From CADEEN01 sp963706685 (GTDB lineage Bacteria > Pseudomonadota > Gammaproteobacteria > Burkholderiales > Burkholderiaceae_C), in the NCBI GenBank assembly GCA_963706685.1, contig CAVPMY010000016.1, positions 143,536 to 207,535 of the forward strand: 64,000 nt of DNA, given 5' to 3'. Made by a program: the position numbers and the translations under genes. Below, in pieces: positions 27,071 through 37,758 of the stretch (positions are counted from its first letter, which is position 1; the number at the start of each line of letters is the position of its first letter). The notes beneath the pieces were generated by a model. It was not told the DNA's origin and searched no databases. It saw nothing but the letters and a program-made list of their open reading frames with translations.

Positions 27071-28213
27071 CTAGCTTCGCAGCACGTTGCCGCCCTGCGT
27101 GACCATGCACGCGGTGACGATGTCATCGTCGGTCGGAATCGACAAAGCGCCTTCCTTGGTGACGATCAGCTTCAGGAAGTCGAGCACGTTGCGTGCGTAC
27201 AGCGCCGACGAGTCCGTGGCCACCAGCGCCGGCAGGTTGGTCTCGCCGACGATGATCACACCGTGCTTGACCACCGTCTTGCCGGCCTCGGTGAGCGGGC
27301 AGTTGCCGCTGGGATGACCGGACGGCCCTGGCGGGCCGTGTGGCGCGGCCATGTCGACGATCACCGAGCCCGGTTTCATCGACTTGACCATCTCTTCGGT
27401 GATCAGCGTCGGCGCCGCGCGGCCCGGGATCAGCGCCGTCGAGATCACGATGTCAGCCTGCGCGACGCGCTTGGCGACTTCGACCTTCTGCCGCTCCAGC
27501 CACGAGGGCGGCATCGGCTTGGCGTAGCCGCCGACGCCCTCCGCGGCCTGCTTTTCTTCGGCGGTCTCGTACGGCACGTCGATGAACTTGCCACCCAGCG
27601 ATTCGATCTGCTCCTTCACCGACGGCCGCACGTCCGACGCTTCGATCACCGCGCCGAGGCGCTTGGCCGTGGCTATGGCCTGCAGGCCGGCCACGCCGAC
27701 GCCGAGGATGACGACCCGAGCGGCCTTGATCGTGCCGGCGGCGGTCATCATCATCGGGAACAGGCGCTGATATTTGTCGGCGCCGATCATCACTGCCTTG
27801 TAGCCGCCGATGTTGGCCTGGCTGCTCAGCACGTCCATGCTCTGCGCGCGCGTCGTGCGCGGCGCCGCTTCGAGCGCAAAGGCGGTCACGCCGGCGCCGG
27901 CCAGGCGCGCCAGGTTGCCCTTGTCGAACGGGTTGAGCATGCCCACCAGCACGGCGCTGGTCTTCATCCGAGGCAACTCGTCGAGCGACGGGCTGCGCAC
28001 CTTCAGGACCAGGTCCGCACCAAAGGCGCCGGCGCGGTCGGTGATCTCCGCGCCCGCGGCTGTGTAGGCCTGGTCGGTGAAGTGCGCCGCGGTGCCAGCG
28101 CCGGATTGCACATGGACCGTGTGGCCCAGTGACTTGAGTTTTTTGGCCGTCTCCGGGGTGACGGCCACGCGGGTCTCGCCCGGCGCCGTTTCGAGCGGTA
28201 CGCCGATCAGCAT
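27071..28213 (-). CDS. pntAa: NAD(P) transhydrogenase subunit alpha part 1
   Basis: The 380-residue protein (MLIGVPLETAPGETRVAVTPE) is the NAD(H)-binding domain I. It has the alanine dehydrogenase-like fold with RVAVTPETAKKLKSLGH, the Rossmann motif VILGVGVAGLQAIATAKRLGA, and the RPSVKEQIESLGGKF segment. It works in the cytoplasm, docked on the PntAb/PntB membrane part. It is the first gene of the pntAa-pntAb-pntB operon; the 164 bp upstream (28214-28377) is shared with the divergent DUF805 gene and should hold both promoters. Confidence 0.95.
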   Translation of the reverse strand: MLIGVPLETAPGETRVAVTPETAKKLKSLGHTVHVQSGAGTAAHFTDQAYTAAGAEITDRAGAFGADLVLKVRSPSLDELPRMKTSAVLVGMLNPFDKGNLARLAGAGVTAFALEAAPRTTRAQSMDVLSSQANIGGYKAVMIGADKYQRLFPMMMTAAGTIKAARVVILGVGVAGLQAIATAKRLGAVIEASDVRPSVKEQIESLGGKFIDVPYETAEEKQAAEGVGGYAKPMPPSWLERQKVEVAKRVAQADIVISTALIPGRAAPTLITEEMVKSMKPGSVIVDMAAPHGPPGPSGHPSGNCPLTEAGKTVVKHGVIIVGETNLPALVATDSSALYARNVLDFLKLIVTKEGALSIPTDDDIVTACMVTQGGNVLRS

Positions 28214-28377
28214 GATGAAGGCCTCCTCACTGTGTTCCTCGCGCGACGTGTTGGCGGCAAGCGCCTGCAGGGCTTACAGCTTAACCGCCTTGTCGGGGGG
28301 ATCGGCAACGTGGCATCAGCTGAGTTCGATCTCCATAATTCGCCCGCTGTTGTGAGGGCAGGCATTGCGGAGGGGCT

Positions 28378-29694
28378 ATGGGATCGAACGTGCAGATGGT
28401 GTTCAGAGGCGAGGTGCTCGATGGTTTCCAGGCCGACGAGGTGCGACGCCGCCTCGCCCAGGCACTCAAGCTCGATGACCATCGCGTTGCGCAGTTGTTC
28501 TCGGGAACACGCACGGTCCTCAAGCGCTCGGTCGAACCGAATCTCGCGCGTGGCTATGTCGACAAGCTGGCCCAGCTGGGTGCGCGGGTGCACCTCGAAC
28601 CCAGCGACGCACCGCCAACGACCGGATTTGCGCCCTTGCCCGAGCTGCCGGAGCTGCCCGCAGCGCATGTGCCAGCGCCGCCGCCATGGGCTGCACCGCG
28701 TCAGTCCTCGCCGCCGGCGACTGCCGCACCTGTGCCCGCCCCGGCGCCGATCCCCGCCGCCAATGCAGCGCTGACGCTCGAGCCGATCGACGAAGTCACC
28801 TGCCCGAACTGCGGCGAACGCCAGTCCAAGCGGCTGTTGTGTCGTCAATGCACGACGGACATTCCGATGGCCATTGCGGCCAGGGAGGAAGCTCGAGACC
28901 AGGCGCGTGCGGCGCGGGTGCAGGCGATGCCGTCGCTGCAGAACCGCCGCAGGGCACTTGCAGACGAGGCCAGCGCGGTCGGCATCTTCGGGCTTGGTTT
29001 CGAGGGCCGAATGGGGCGCTTGAAGTACGCCACGGCCAATGCAGCGACGATGGCGCTGTTCTACATGCCGCTGATCATGGTGCTGCAACGGCCGACGCTG
29101 GGACGGCTGGCGTTGCTGGCGATTGCAGGCTTGGCGCTGACCTTCTTCGGCATGCGCCTGGCGGTGTTGCGCTGCCACGATTGCGACAAGTCCGGCTGGT
29201 GGAGCATGCTGCTCTGGTTGCCGACGGTGAACTTCATCGTCACTGTGGTCCTGGCATGCGCCCCAGGCACCGAGGGCAGCAACGAGTACGGCGAGCCGCC
29301 GCCGCCATCGAGTTGGTGGGGCTTCGCGGCGGCCTCGCTGTGCTTTGTGCTGCTCATCGCCTTGACCTTCTCGCACCTGGTGCGCGCCTACGAACGTGCC
29401 AGTGAATCCAGCGCCGACAACGACGATGCTGCGATGACCTTCGAATACGACCCCCGCGCTGCCACGCTGCCCAATCTTCAAGCGCAGGCTGGATTCAACG
29501 AGGCCTACTTGCCGGCCAAGGGCCACAAGGCATTCGCCGTGTCGCCTGCAGGGGCCTGGGGCTGGACTGGTGGACGCAGCTCGCAGGGCGACGCTGTGCG
29601 AGGCGCGTTGCAGGAGTGTGAAGGGCGGCGGCCGGCCTATACGGCGCAATGCGCGCTGGTCAATCTGGATGGCCTTTGGGCCAGTCCCCGGTGA
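28378..29694 (+). CDS. multidomain DUF805 membrane protein with zinc ribbon
   Basis: The 438-residue protein has four parts. Residues 1-75 form a small domain (MVFRGEVLDGFQADEVRRRLAQAL, LGARVHLEP) seen at the start of some DUF805 proteins. A Pro/Ala linker follows, then a zinc ribbon with Cys142, 145, 155 and 158 (TCPNCGERQ, LLCRQC). A DUF805 membrane domain covers about 205-340 (GRMGRLKYATANAATMAL, RCHDCDKSGWWSML) with four helices. The C-terminal domain (KGHKAFAVSPAGAWGWTGG, ALQECEGRRPAYTAQCALVNLDG) resembles small extracytoplasmic DUF4189-like modules with paired Cys. No function is known. The next gene starts inside its stop codon (GTGA). Confidence 0.75.
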   Translation: MGSNVQMVFRGEVLDGFQADEVRRRLAQALKLDDHRVAQLFSGTRTVLKRSVEPNLARGYVDKLAQLGARVHLEPSDAPPTTGFAPLPELPELPAAHVPAPPPWAAPRQSSPPATAAPVPAPAPIPAANAALTLEPIDEVTCPNCGERQSKRLLCRQCTTDIPMAIAAREEARDQARAARVQAMPSLQNRRRALADEASAVGIFGLGFEGRMGRLKYATANAATMALFYMPLIMVLQRPTLGRLALLAIAGLALTFFGMRLAVLRCHDCDKSGWWSMLLWLPTVNFIVTVVLACAPGTEGSNEYGEPPPPSSWWGFAAASLCFVLLIALTFSHLVRAYERASESSADNDDAAMTFEYDPRAATLPNLQAQAGFNEAYLPAKGHKAFAVSPAGAWGWTGGRSSQGDAVRGALQECEGRRPAYTAQCALVNLDGLWASPR

Positions 29695-30272
29695 GCCGCG
29701 ACGCCGGCCCTCAGCAACCGTCGCCCGCTGTGCCCGATGGCGGGTCCGCTGGTGCCGACAACCGCTGGAAGCCCAACGTCACCGTCGCCGCCGTGGTCGA
29801 GCACGACGGGCGCTACCTGCTGGTCGAGGAACGCGCGGCCGACGGCCGGTTGGTGCTCAACAACCCGGCCGGCCACCTCGACCCGGGCGAGTCGCTGATC
29901 GGGGCCGTGGTGCGCGAGGTGCTCGAAGAAACGGCCTGCCGCTTCACGCCGACGCACCTGCTGGGCGTCTACCTTGCACGCTCGGGCGGCCGCGATGCGA
30001 GCGAGAGCGGGCCCATCACGTACCTGCGCTTTGCCTTCACCGGCAGCGTCGGCGAGCCCGAGCCGGGCCGCGCGCTCGACGACGGCATCGTGCGCGCGCT
30101 CTGGCTCCTGCCCGCCGAGATCGAGGCCGAGCGCGCCCGCCACCGCAGCCCGTTGCTGCAGCGTTGTCTGGCCGACCATCGCGCCGGCAGGCGTTATCCG
30201 CTCGAGCTGTTGCAGGCCGACGAGTCGGTCTACGCCGCGCTCGCCCTCGATCCGCGGCGCAAAACGCCGTGA
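29691..30272 (+). CDS. NUDIX hydrolase, NudJ-like
   Basis: GTG 29691 overlaps the DUF805 stop and gives 193 residues. The NUDIX box is complete: GHLDPGESLIGAVVREVLEETACR contains the G-x5-E-x7-REVxEE pattern. Upstream NVTVAAVVEHDGRYLLVEER and downstream YLRFAFTGSVG and DDGIVRALWLLPAEIEA fit phosphatase NudJ-type enzymes. It is usually next to mnmA in Betaproteobacteria, and mnmA follows here after 102 bp. Such enzymes hydrolyse nucleoside or thiamine diphosphates. It is cytoplasmic. Confidence 0.87.
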   Translation: MSRDAGPQQPSPAVPDGGSAGADNRWKPNVTVAAVVEHDGRYLLVEERAADGRLVLNNPAGHLDPGESLIGAVVREVLEETACRFTPTHLLGVYLARSGGRDASESGPITYLRFAFTGSVGEPEPGRALDDGIVRALWLLPAEIEAERARHRSPLLQRCLADHRAGRRYPLELLQADESVYAALALDPRRKTP

Positions 30273-30374
30273 GCGCGCCTGCAGTCACCGACGAGGCGCC
30301 GCTTCGGCCCGATGATGGCGTTGCAAACCTCGCCATTCGACAGGGCCCCTGTTGCCGGCCGCGATAATTGCGCC

Positions 30375-31574
30375 ATGGCCCAGAAGCAGCGCGTCGTCGT
30401 CGGTCTGAGCGGCGGTGTGGACTCCGCGGTCAGTGCGTGGCTGCTCAAGCGTCAGGGCTACGACGTGATCGGCCTGTTCATGAAGAACTGGGAAGATGAC
30501 GACCGACCCGCAGGGTCGAGTGACGACGGCCCCGAGTACTGCTCGAGCAATGCCGATTTCGTCGACGCAGCGGCGGTGGCCGACGTCATCGGCATCGAGA
30601 TCGAGCATGTCAACTTTGCCGCCGAATACAAGGACCGCGTCTTTGCCGAGTTCCTGCGCGAGTACCGGGCCGGCCGCACGCCCAATCCGGATGTGCTGTG
30701 CAATGCCGAGATCAAGTTCAGGGCCTTTCTCGATCACGCGATGCGCCTGGGGGCCGCGAAGATCGCCACCGGCCACTATGCCCGCGTGCGCCGGGTGCCC
30801 GCGGATCATTGCACCGGCGATGCCGCGCTGCGCGAGCGCAACGGCACCTTCGAGCTGCTCAAGGGGCTCGACCCGGCCAAGGACCAGAGCTACTTTCTGC
30901 ACCGGCTGAACCAGACGCAGCTGTCGCACACGCTGTTTCCGGTCGGCGAGCTGAAGAAGACCGAGGTGCGCCGCATCGCCGCCGAGATCGGCCTGCCGAA
31001 CGCGGCCAAGAAAGACTCGACCGGCATCTGCTTCATCGGCGAGCGGCCCTTTCGCGAGTTTCTCAACCGCTACCTGAGCCACGCGCCGGGTCTGATCGAA
31101 GACGAGCGCGGCAAGCCGCTCGGCAAGCACGTCGGCCTGTCGTTCTACACGCTCGGCCAGCGGCAGGGGCTGGGTATCGGCGGCATCAAGGGACGCGGCG
31201 ATGCGCAGGGTGAACATGCGCCCTGGTTCGTCGCGCGCAAGGACCTGGACCGCAATGTGCTGGTCGTCGTGCAGGGCCACGAGCACCCGGCCTTGCAGTA
31301 CGCAGCGCTGGTAGCCGACGACGTCAGCTGGACGGCCGGCATGCCGCCGGCGCCCGGCCGCTATGCCGCCAAGACGCGCTACCGACAGGCCGATGCGGCC
31401 TGTCTGCTCAAACTGCAAGACCGCGCTTTTGAGTTGACGTTCGACGACGCGCAATGGGCTGTCACGCCCGGGCAGAGCGCGGTGCTCTATGACGGCGATG
31501 TCTGCCTGGGCGGCGGCGTGATTGCCTCAGCGCAGCGCATCGGTCGCGCGGCTCGGGCCGAGGCCACGCTGTGA
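30375..31574 (+). CDS. mnmA: tRNA-specific 2-thiouridylase MnmA
   Basis: The start MAQKQRVVVGLSGGVDSA at ATG 30375 gives 399 residues; an upstream ATG at 30312 adds an unconserved stretch. The PP-loop SGGVDSA binds ATP, GLFMKNWEDDD is typical, and the two catalytic Cys are in NPDVLCNAEIKF and DSTGICFIGERPF. The enzyme thiolates U34 of tRNAs for Lys, Glu and Gln. GRYAAKTRYRQADAACLL belongs to its C-terminal beta-barrel domain. It follows the NUDIX gene. Confidence 0.96.
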   Translation: MAQKQRVVVGLSGGVDSAVSAWLLKRQGYDVIGLFMKNWEDDDRPAGSSDDGPEYCSSNADFVDAAAVADVIGIEIEHVNFAAEYKDRVFAEFLREYRAGRTPNPDVLCNAEIKFRAFLDHAMRLGAAKIATGHYARVRRVPADHCTGDAALRERNGTFELLKGLDPAKDQSYFLHRLNQTQLSHTLFPVGELKKTEVRRIAAEIGLPNAAKKDSTGICFIGERPFREFLNRYLSHAPGLIEDERGKPLGKHVGLSFYTLGQRQGLGIGGIKGRGDAQGEHAPWFVARKDLDRNVLVVVQGHEHPALQYAALVADDVSWTAGMPPAPGRYAAKTRYRQADAACLLKLQDRAFELTFDDAQWAVTPGQSAVLYDGDVCLGGGVIASAQRIGRAARAEATL

Positions 31575-31628
31575 CCGCGGTCGGCTGCGGGCCGGGCGGC
31601 GATCCCGGTTCAGGACCCGATGCCGCCG

Positions 31629-32663
31629 TCAGCGCGGCACCAGCACCTTGTCGAGGACGTGGATGACGCCGTTGCTGGCGTAGAAATCGACGTCGGTCAC
31701 ATTGCCCGGCGTGGTGGTGGCGTCGGTCAGCGTGGCCAGCACGCTTTGCCCGGCAGAATTGCTCAGGGGCGGCGTTCGGCCACGCGCGATACGGACCGTC
31801 TGACTGTTGTTGAGCGTCGCGAAGTTTGCGCCAGCCGGGAAGCTGTTGTCGCCCAGTTCCTGCCCCAGCACGTGATAACGCACCACGTTGCTCGCCAGCG
31901 CGCTGTTGATGGCATTGTTGGTCGGCACGAACACCGTGTAGGGTCCGGCGCCCTGCAACTCGTCGCTGAAGCCGGCGGCCGTCACGGCGGCGCTGTAGCC
32001 TGAGAACGAGTCGATGTTGGCGCGCAGCATCTGCGACACCGTCAACACGCCGCGCGGCAGCAGCACGTCGCTGACGACGTGCAGCACGCTATTGCCGGCC
32101 GCGAGGTCAAACTGCTGAACCGTGATCGACGTGCGGCCGATGCCATCCCAAATGGTGAGCTGACCCCCTTCGGCGATAAAGATGAGCTGCGCCGCAACGC
32201 CGCGAAAATCGTACAGCGTGCCAGGCCGTTGCCCGCCCGGTTGGCCAAACGAATCGAGGTCGGCCGAGTACAGCGACTGCGGCACCACGTGAAAGCCCAG
32301 GATGCCGGCCAGTTGATCCACCGTCAGGGCGCCGATCATGCTGCCGGCATCGCCGAAGCCGATGCGCTGGGCCAGGGCCTCGAAGGCATCATTGGTCGGC
32401 GCAAACAGCGTCTGGCTGGCGCCGGCTTGGTCGAGTTGGGCGGTGAGCCCGGCCCGGTTTGCGGCAGCCAGCAGGTTGCTGAACCTGGACTCCTGTTGCA
32501 GGCGCTGCAACAGCGTCGCAGTGCCCGCCGGGGGCGGTGGTGGCGGCGTTGGCGCCGGCGCATCGTTGCTGTTGCCACCGCCGCCGCAGGCCTTGAGCAG
32601 CGTGGCCGCGACGGCGATGCCGCTGGCCTTGAGAAACAGTCGTTTCGCGAACCGGGTCTTCAT
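31629..32663 (-). CDS. FAS1 (fasciclin) domain lipoprotein A
   Basis: The 344-residue protein begins MKTRFAKRLFLKASGIAVAATLLKACGGGG, with a lipobox ending at Cys26, so it should be a lipoprotein. A Pro-rich spacer precedes two FAS1 domains. The first has TLFAPTNDAFEALAQRIG and a final VLHVVSDVLLPRGVL; the second YTVFVPTNNAINSALAS and ends VIHVLDKVLVPR. FAS1 domains mediate adhesion and envelope binding. It is followed upstream on the same strand by a paralogue at 32.8 kb. The gap between them holds a strong terminator, so each is probably expressed alone. Confidence 0.88.
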   Translation of the reverse strand: MKTRFAKRLFLKASGIAVAATLLKACGGGGNSNDAPAPTPPPPPPAGTATLLQRLQQESRFSNLLAAANRAGLTAQLDQAGASQTLFAPTNDAFEALAQRIGFGDAGSMIGALTVDQLAGILGFHVVPQSLYSADLDSFGQPGGQRPGTLYDFRGVAAQLIFIAEGGQLTIWDGIGRTSITVQQFDLAAGNSVLHVVSDVLLPRGVLTVSQMLRANIDSFSGYSAAVTAAGFSDELQGAGPYTVFVPTNNAINSALASNVVRYHVLGQELGDNSFPAGANFATLNNSQTVRIARGRTPPLSNSAGQSVLATLTDATTTPGNVTDVDFYASNGVIHVLDKVLVPR

Positions 32664-32761
32664 ACAACGGGCTGCGCCCTCAATGGCGCCAAAGAGTCGA
32701 ACATGGTCAGGGTCAACCCTACACGAGCGCTGTTGGATGACCGTGTGCAGGTGTACACAGA

Positions 32762-32802
32762 AACAGCCCCGGCGGCATGCCGGGCATGCCGCCGGGGCTG
32801 TT
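32762..32802 (-). terminator. rho-independent terminator of FAS1 lipoprotein B
   Basis: A perfect 19-bp stem (AACAGCCCCGGCGGCATGC with its complement, 3-base loop) begins 14 bp after the stop of the gene at 32817-33800. On the minus strand it is followed by TTTCTGTGT. The stem is unusually long and perfect. Confidence 0.8.
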
Positions 32803-32816
32803 GCGGGTGATGGCCT

Positions 32817-33800
32817 TCAATTGGGCGCAGGCAGCGTAGGCATCAGCACCTTGTTGACGAGGTGAACCACACCGTTGCTGGCAATGATGTCGACACCGAT
32901 GACGCCGCCGTCCGTGGCCGAGGTGTCGTCGATCGTCGCCAGCACCGGCGCCACGCCGGCATTGATCGTGAACGGCTGGCCAGCCAGGGTCTGCACCGGC
33001 GCGCCGAAGACAAAGGCCGACGACAACACGCGCGCGCCGAGCACGTGGTACTTCAACACGGCGTCGACCTGATTGCTGGCAAGAGTCGTCAGCACGGGCG
33101 ATGCCGCCTGGAATGCCTCGTCGGTGGGCGCGAACAGCGTGAGCGGACCGGCGCCGTTGAGCGTGGTCACCAGCGCCGGGTCGCCGATGGCGCCGGCCAG
33201 TGACGAGAAGCGTTCGGGATTGCTGCGCACCGTTTGCAACACGGTCAACAGCCCCGGTGGCAGCAGCACGCGGTCGATGACATGGAACACGCCATTGTCG
33301 TTGGGGACGTCGGCGAGGCCGACGATGCCCACACGCCCGATCGAGTCGGTGACGCGGATGCCGTTGGTCGTGGTCAGGGCCAGGGTCTGCGTGTTACCGC
33401 CTTGCACCAGCGACGTGTCCAGGCTGGCGGAGCCTCCGGCCAGGAGGTCGGCGCTGGTGATCTTGCCCGGCAGCACGTGATAGAGCAGGATTGCTTGCAG
33501 CGTCTCAGGGGGCAGACCGTCCGCCATGGCCTGGATCGTCGGGAAACCCAATTGGCCGGCCAACAAGGCAAAGGCATCGTTGCTCGGTGCCAACAGCGTC
33601 AGATCGGCGTTGGGAGCCCTCAGCGTGTCGGCCAAGCCGGCTTTGGTCACGGCATAGACCAATCCCGAAAAGCCGCCGCGCGAGGCCACGTCGATCAGCG
33701 TGCCGGAGGTCTTGTCGTCGCCACTGTCGTTGCCGCCGCAGGCGCCAACGATCGCACCAGCAAGCGCGACCGCGGCCATTTTCAAGAACAAGCGTTTCAT
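32817..33800 (-). CDS. FAS1 (fasciclin) domain lipoprotein B
   Basis: The start is ATG 33800 behind a GGAGA ribosome-binding site, giving 327 residues. The lipobox (MKRLFLKMAAVALAGAIVGACGG) ends at Cys21. Two FAS1 domains follow: LTLLAPSNDAFALLAGQLG with VFHVIDRVLLPPGLL, and LTLFAPTDEAFQAASPV with VVHLVNKVLMP at the end. It is a paralogue of the neighbour at 31.6 kb with the same layout. Both are probably surface or periplasmic adhesion lipoproteins. A palindrome lies about 105 bp upstream. Confidence 0.88.
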   Translation of the reverse strand: MKRLFLKMAAVALAGAIVGACGGNDSGDDKTSGTLIDVASRGGFSGLVYAVTKAGLADTLRAPNADLTLLAPSNDAFALLAGQLGFPTIQAMADGLPPETLQAILLYHVLPGKITSADLLAGGSASLDTSLVQGGNTQTLALTTTNGIRVTDSIGRVGIVGLADVPNDNGVFHVIDRVLLPPGLLTVLQTVRSNPERFSSLAGAIGDPALVTTLNGAGPLTLFAPTDEAFQAASPVLTTLASNQVDAVLKYHVLGARVLSSAFVFGAPVQTLAGQPFTINAGVAPVLATIDDTSATDGGVIGVDIIASNGVVHLVNKVLMPTLPAPN

Positions 33801-34244
33801 CACGGGTCTCCTGGTTTGAATCTGGGCACTGGCATGAATGGCTGGAGAACCGTCAGCACCCCATCGCAGGCTCACAGTATCGCCTGAGCCGGGCTGTGTC
33901 CGTGACAGGCCTGTCAACGTTGGACTCGACAAAGAAGGCCGCGCTTGCTTTCTGCAAGCGAGGCCTGGGGTCGTCGTTGCGTCAGCGAGGGCTCAACCTG
34001 GAACAGCCAGCGATGGGATCGAGCTCCGTGTCGATGACGTGGACACACCATTGCGGTTGAGCCCGTCCACTGCCGTCATCACAAAGCAAGCAGCGCGCTG
34101 TCGGTCGCAAGCTGGGCGGCGGTGCCCGGCTCGTTGCCGTGATCGTCACCGTCGCCGCAAGCACTTACTATCGTGACAACCGGCCACAAATGAAAACACC
34201 CCCCGCTTGGCGGCACGTCGTCCGTGAGCCGGCACGGTCGGCCG
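33801..34244. other. 444-bp intergenic region between FAS1 lipoprotein B and ssb
   Basis: I see no gene here. It should hold the promoter of the FAS1 gene and the end of ssb. It contains the perfect 14-bp palindrome TGACAGGCCTGTCA (33903-33916) and a hairpin at 33937-33965 (CGCTTGC with GCAAGCG, flanked by GGCC on both sides). Short open frames here show no family features. Confidence 0.5.
33903..33916. promoter_or_regulatory. 14-bp perfect palindrome upstream of FAS1 lipoprotein B
   Basis: TGACAGGCCTGTCA is self-complementary over its full length and is about 103 bp before the FAS1 start codon. Dyads of this type are usual binding sites for homodimeric regulators. No regulator gene is adjacent. 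Confidence 0.35.
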
Positions 34245-34718
34245 TCAGAACGGGATGTCGTCGTCCATGTCGTCGAAGCCGGTCGACGACTTCTGCGCCG
34301 CGGGCTTGGCGCCGCCTGACAGCGGCGCCGGTCGCGATGCCGGCGCGCCACCGCCGCCCCGCGAGTCGCCGTCGCCCATGCCTTCGCGGCTGCCGAGCAT
34401 CTGCATTTCGTAGGCGGTGATCTCGGTGATGAACTTCTCGACGCCGTCCTTGTCGGTGTACTTGCGCGTCTTCAGGCGCCCCTCGACATAGACCTGCTTG
34501 CCCTTGCGCAGGTACTCGCCGGCAATCTCGGCCAGCCGGTCGCGGAACACCACGCGGTGCCACTCGGTTTCTTCCTGGCGTTCACCGCTGGTCTTGTCCT
34601 TCCATTGGCGTGAGGTCGCAACGGTGATGTTGCAGATCGTGCCGCCGTCCGGAAAGGTGCGGACCTCGGGATCCTTGCCGAGGTTGCCGACGATGATGAC
34701 TTTGTTGACCGAGGCCAT
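34245..34718 (-). CDS. ssb: single-stranded DNA-binding protein
   Basis: The 157-residue protein has an N-terminal OB fold (MASVNKVIIVGNLGKDPEVR, ICNITVATSRQWKDK, TEWHRVVFRDRLAEIAGEYL, KGKQVYVEGRLKTRKY) to about residue 110. A Gly/Pro-rich linker leads to the acidic tip DDMDDDIPF, the docking site for RecQ, RecO, PriA and other partners. RecQ is encoded 1.2 kb away and UvrA about 5.3 kb away. It stands alone on the minus strand. Confidence 0.97.
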   Translation of the reverse strand: MASVNKVIIVGNLGKDPEVRTFPDGGTICNITVATSRQWKDKTSGERQEETEWHRVVFRDRLAEIAGEYLRKGKQVYVEGRLKTRKYTDKDGVEKFITEITAYEMQMLGSREGMGDGDSRGGGGAPASRPAPLSGGAKPAAQKSSTGFDDMDDDIPF

Positions 34719-34775
34719 GGGGCGCTCCTGAGAAAGTAAGGCTGAAATGATAGTGGCCGGCCCGCAGGCCTGCGC

Positions 34776-35264
34776 TCAGGGTTCGCCATCCCAGTAGTCG
34801 AGCGCCTGCCCGCGGCGCTGCACCATGCGGTGCTCCGGTGCGAACGTGCCGAGCTTGTCCGAGTCCGGGTAGCAGCAGACTTCGGGCGTTTCCTGGGTGC
34901 TGATCGACAGGTACTTCATCGGCACGCTGCCGCTGTTGATCAGCTGGTGCGGGTACTCGGGGCCGGGCGGGATGAAGATCACGTCGCCGGCGCGCACCGC
35001 CACGTGCTCGCCGGCCACACGCAGCGTGCCCTGGCCTTCGAGGATCACGAACATCTCTTCCTGCGCCAGGTGGTAGTGGTACGGGCAGGCGATCTTGCCG
35101 GGCTCGAGGATGTCGAAGCCCGCGCCGAGCTTGCGCGCCGCGGTGCCGTCGGACAGGCCGCCGGTGCGCGTGTCGTACAGCGGCGCGCGCTCGAAGCGCT
35201 CGAGCTTGACGTCGTCGATGTTGCGCACGAGGCGCGTGCGCAAGGCGGCGGCTGTGTCAATCAT
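34776..35264 (-). CDS. cupin-domain protein
   Basis: The start at ATG 35264 (MIDTAAALRTRLVRNID) overlaps the stop of the DUF805 gene (ATGA) and gives 162 residues. The single beta-barrel cupin has motif 1 HYHLAQEEMFVILEGQGTL (metal-binding His, His and Glu) and motif 2 PPGPEYPHQLINSG. A typical C-terminus (CCYPDSDKLG) is also present. Members include sugar isomerases, dioxygenases and small regulators; the substrate is not evident. It is co-transcribed with the DUF805 gene. Confidence 0.82.
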   Translation of the reverse strand: MIDTAAALRTRLVRNIDDVKLERFERAPLYDTRTGGLSDGTAARKLGAGFDILEPGKIACPYHYHLAQEEMFVILEGQGTLRVAGEHVAVRAGDVIFIPPGPEYPHQLINSGSVPMKYLSISTQETPEVCCYPDSDKLGTFAPEHRMVQRRGQALDYWDGEP

Positions 35265-35800
35265 TGCGGTTGCATCGCGCGGGCGCGCTGGGTGTAGTCC
35301 TGGTAGGCCGGCAACGCGATCGCGGCAACGATGCCCAGCACGAACAGGGCCACCGTGATCCCGACCAGCCAGGCCATGCTGCGCGGCGTCGGCGGCGGCG
35401 GCGCGCCGAAGCGGTTGCGCCCGGGCGAACCGGCCTTGAACCAGAAGATCAGGCCGACCAGCGGGATCAGCACGATCAGTGCGGCCCAGCCCGTCCAGTC
35501 CATGTCGTGGCAGCGCTGAATCGTCAGCAGGGCAAAGAACACTGCGTAGGCGATGTAGGCCACACCCAACAAAGCGTAGGTCACGCTCTCGGAGCCCAAT
35601 GCCGCGCCGAGCAGGCCACCGAGGAAGGCCGCCGGCATGATCGCCAACGTGCCCAGCATCTGCCATGCGATGTAGCGCAGCCGCCCGATGCGGCCCTGAG
35701 CTGACCACAGTCTGACCGGCTGCGTTGCGCCATCGGCGGGCACGTCGTTGACGCGCGCCATGGGCGGCGCATAAGGATTGCTTGTTGTCGATTCCGCCAT
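35261..35800 (-). CDS. DUF805 membrane protein with pilin-like C-terminal segment
   Basis: The start at ATG 35800, behind a GGGAGGTGAG ribosome-binding site, gives 179 residues. The DUF805 core (SAQGRIGRLRYIAWQMLG, QRCHDMDWTGWAAL, LIPLVGLIFWFKAG) has about four helices. The last helix and tail (LGIVAAIALPAYQDYTQRARAM) closely resemble the N-terminal helix of type IV pilins, including those at 53.6 kb. No prepilin leader peptide is present, so this is a resemblance of a membrane segment, not a processed pilin. The next gene overlaps it by 4 bp. Confidence 0.8.
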   Translation of the reverse strand: MAESTTSNPYAPPMARVNDVPADGATQPVRLWSAQGRIGRLRYIAWQMLGTLAIMPAAFLGGLLGAALGSESVTYALLGVAYIAYAVFFALLTIQRCHDMDWTGWAALIVLIPLVGLIFWFKAGSPGRNRFGAPPPPTPRSMAWLVGITVALFVLGIVAAIALPAYQDYTQRARAMQPQ

Positions 35801-35874
35801 GCTGCTCACCTCCCCCGCTTGCAGGCCATGAGTACGGGTGGGTAGCCTACACCGGCGCGGCGACAATCCGCACC

Positions 35875-37756
<1,882 letters not shown>

Positions 37757-37758
37757 CG

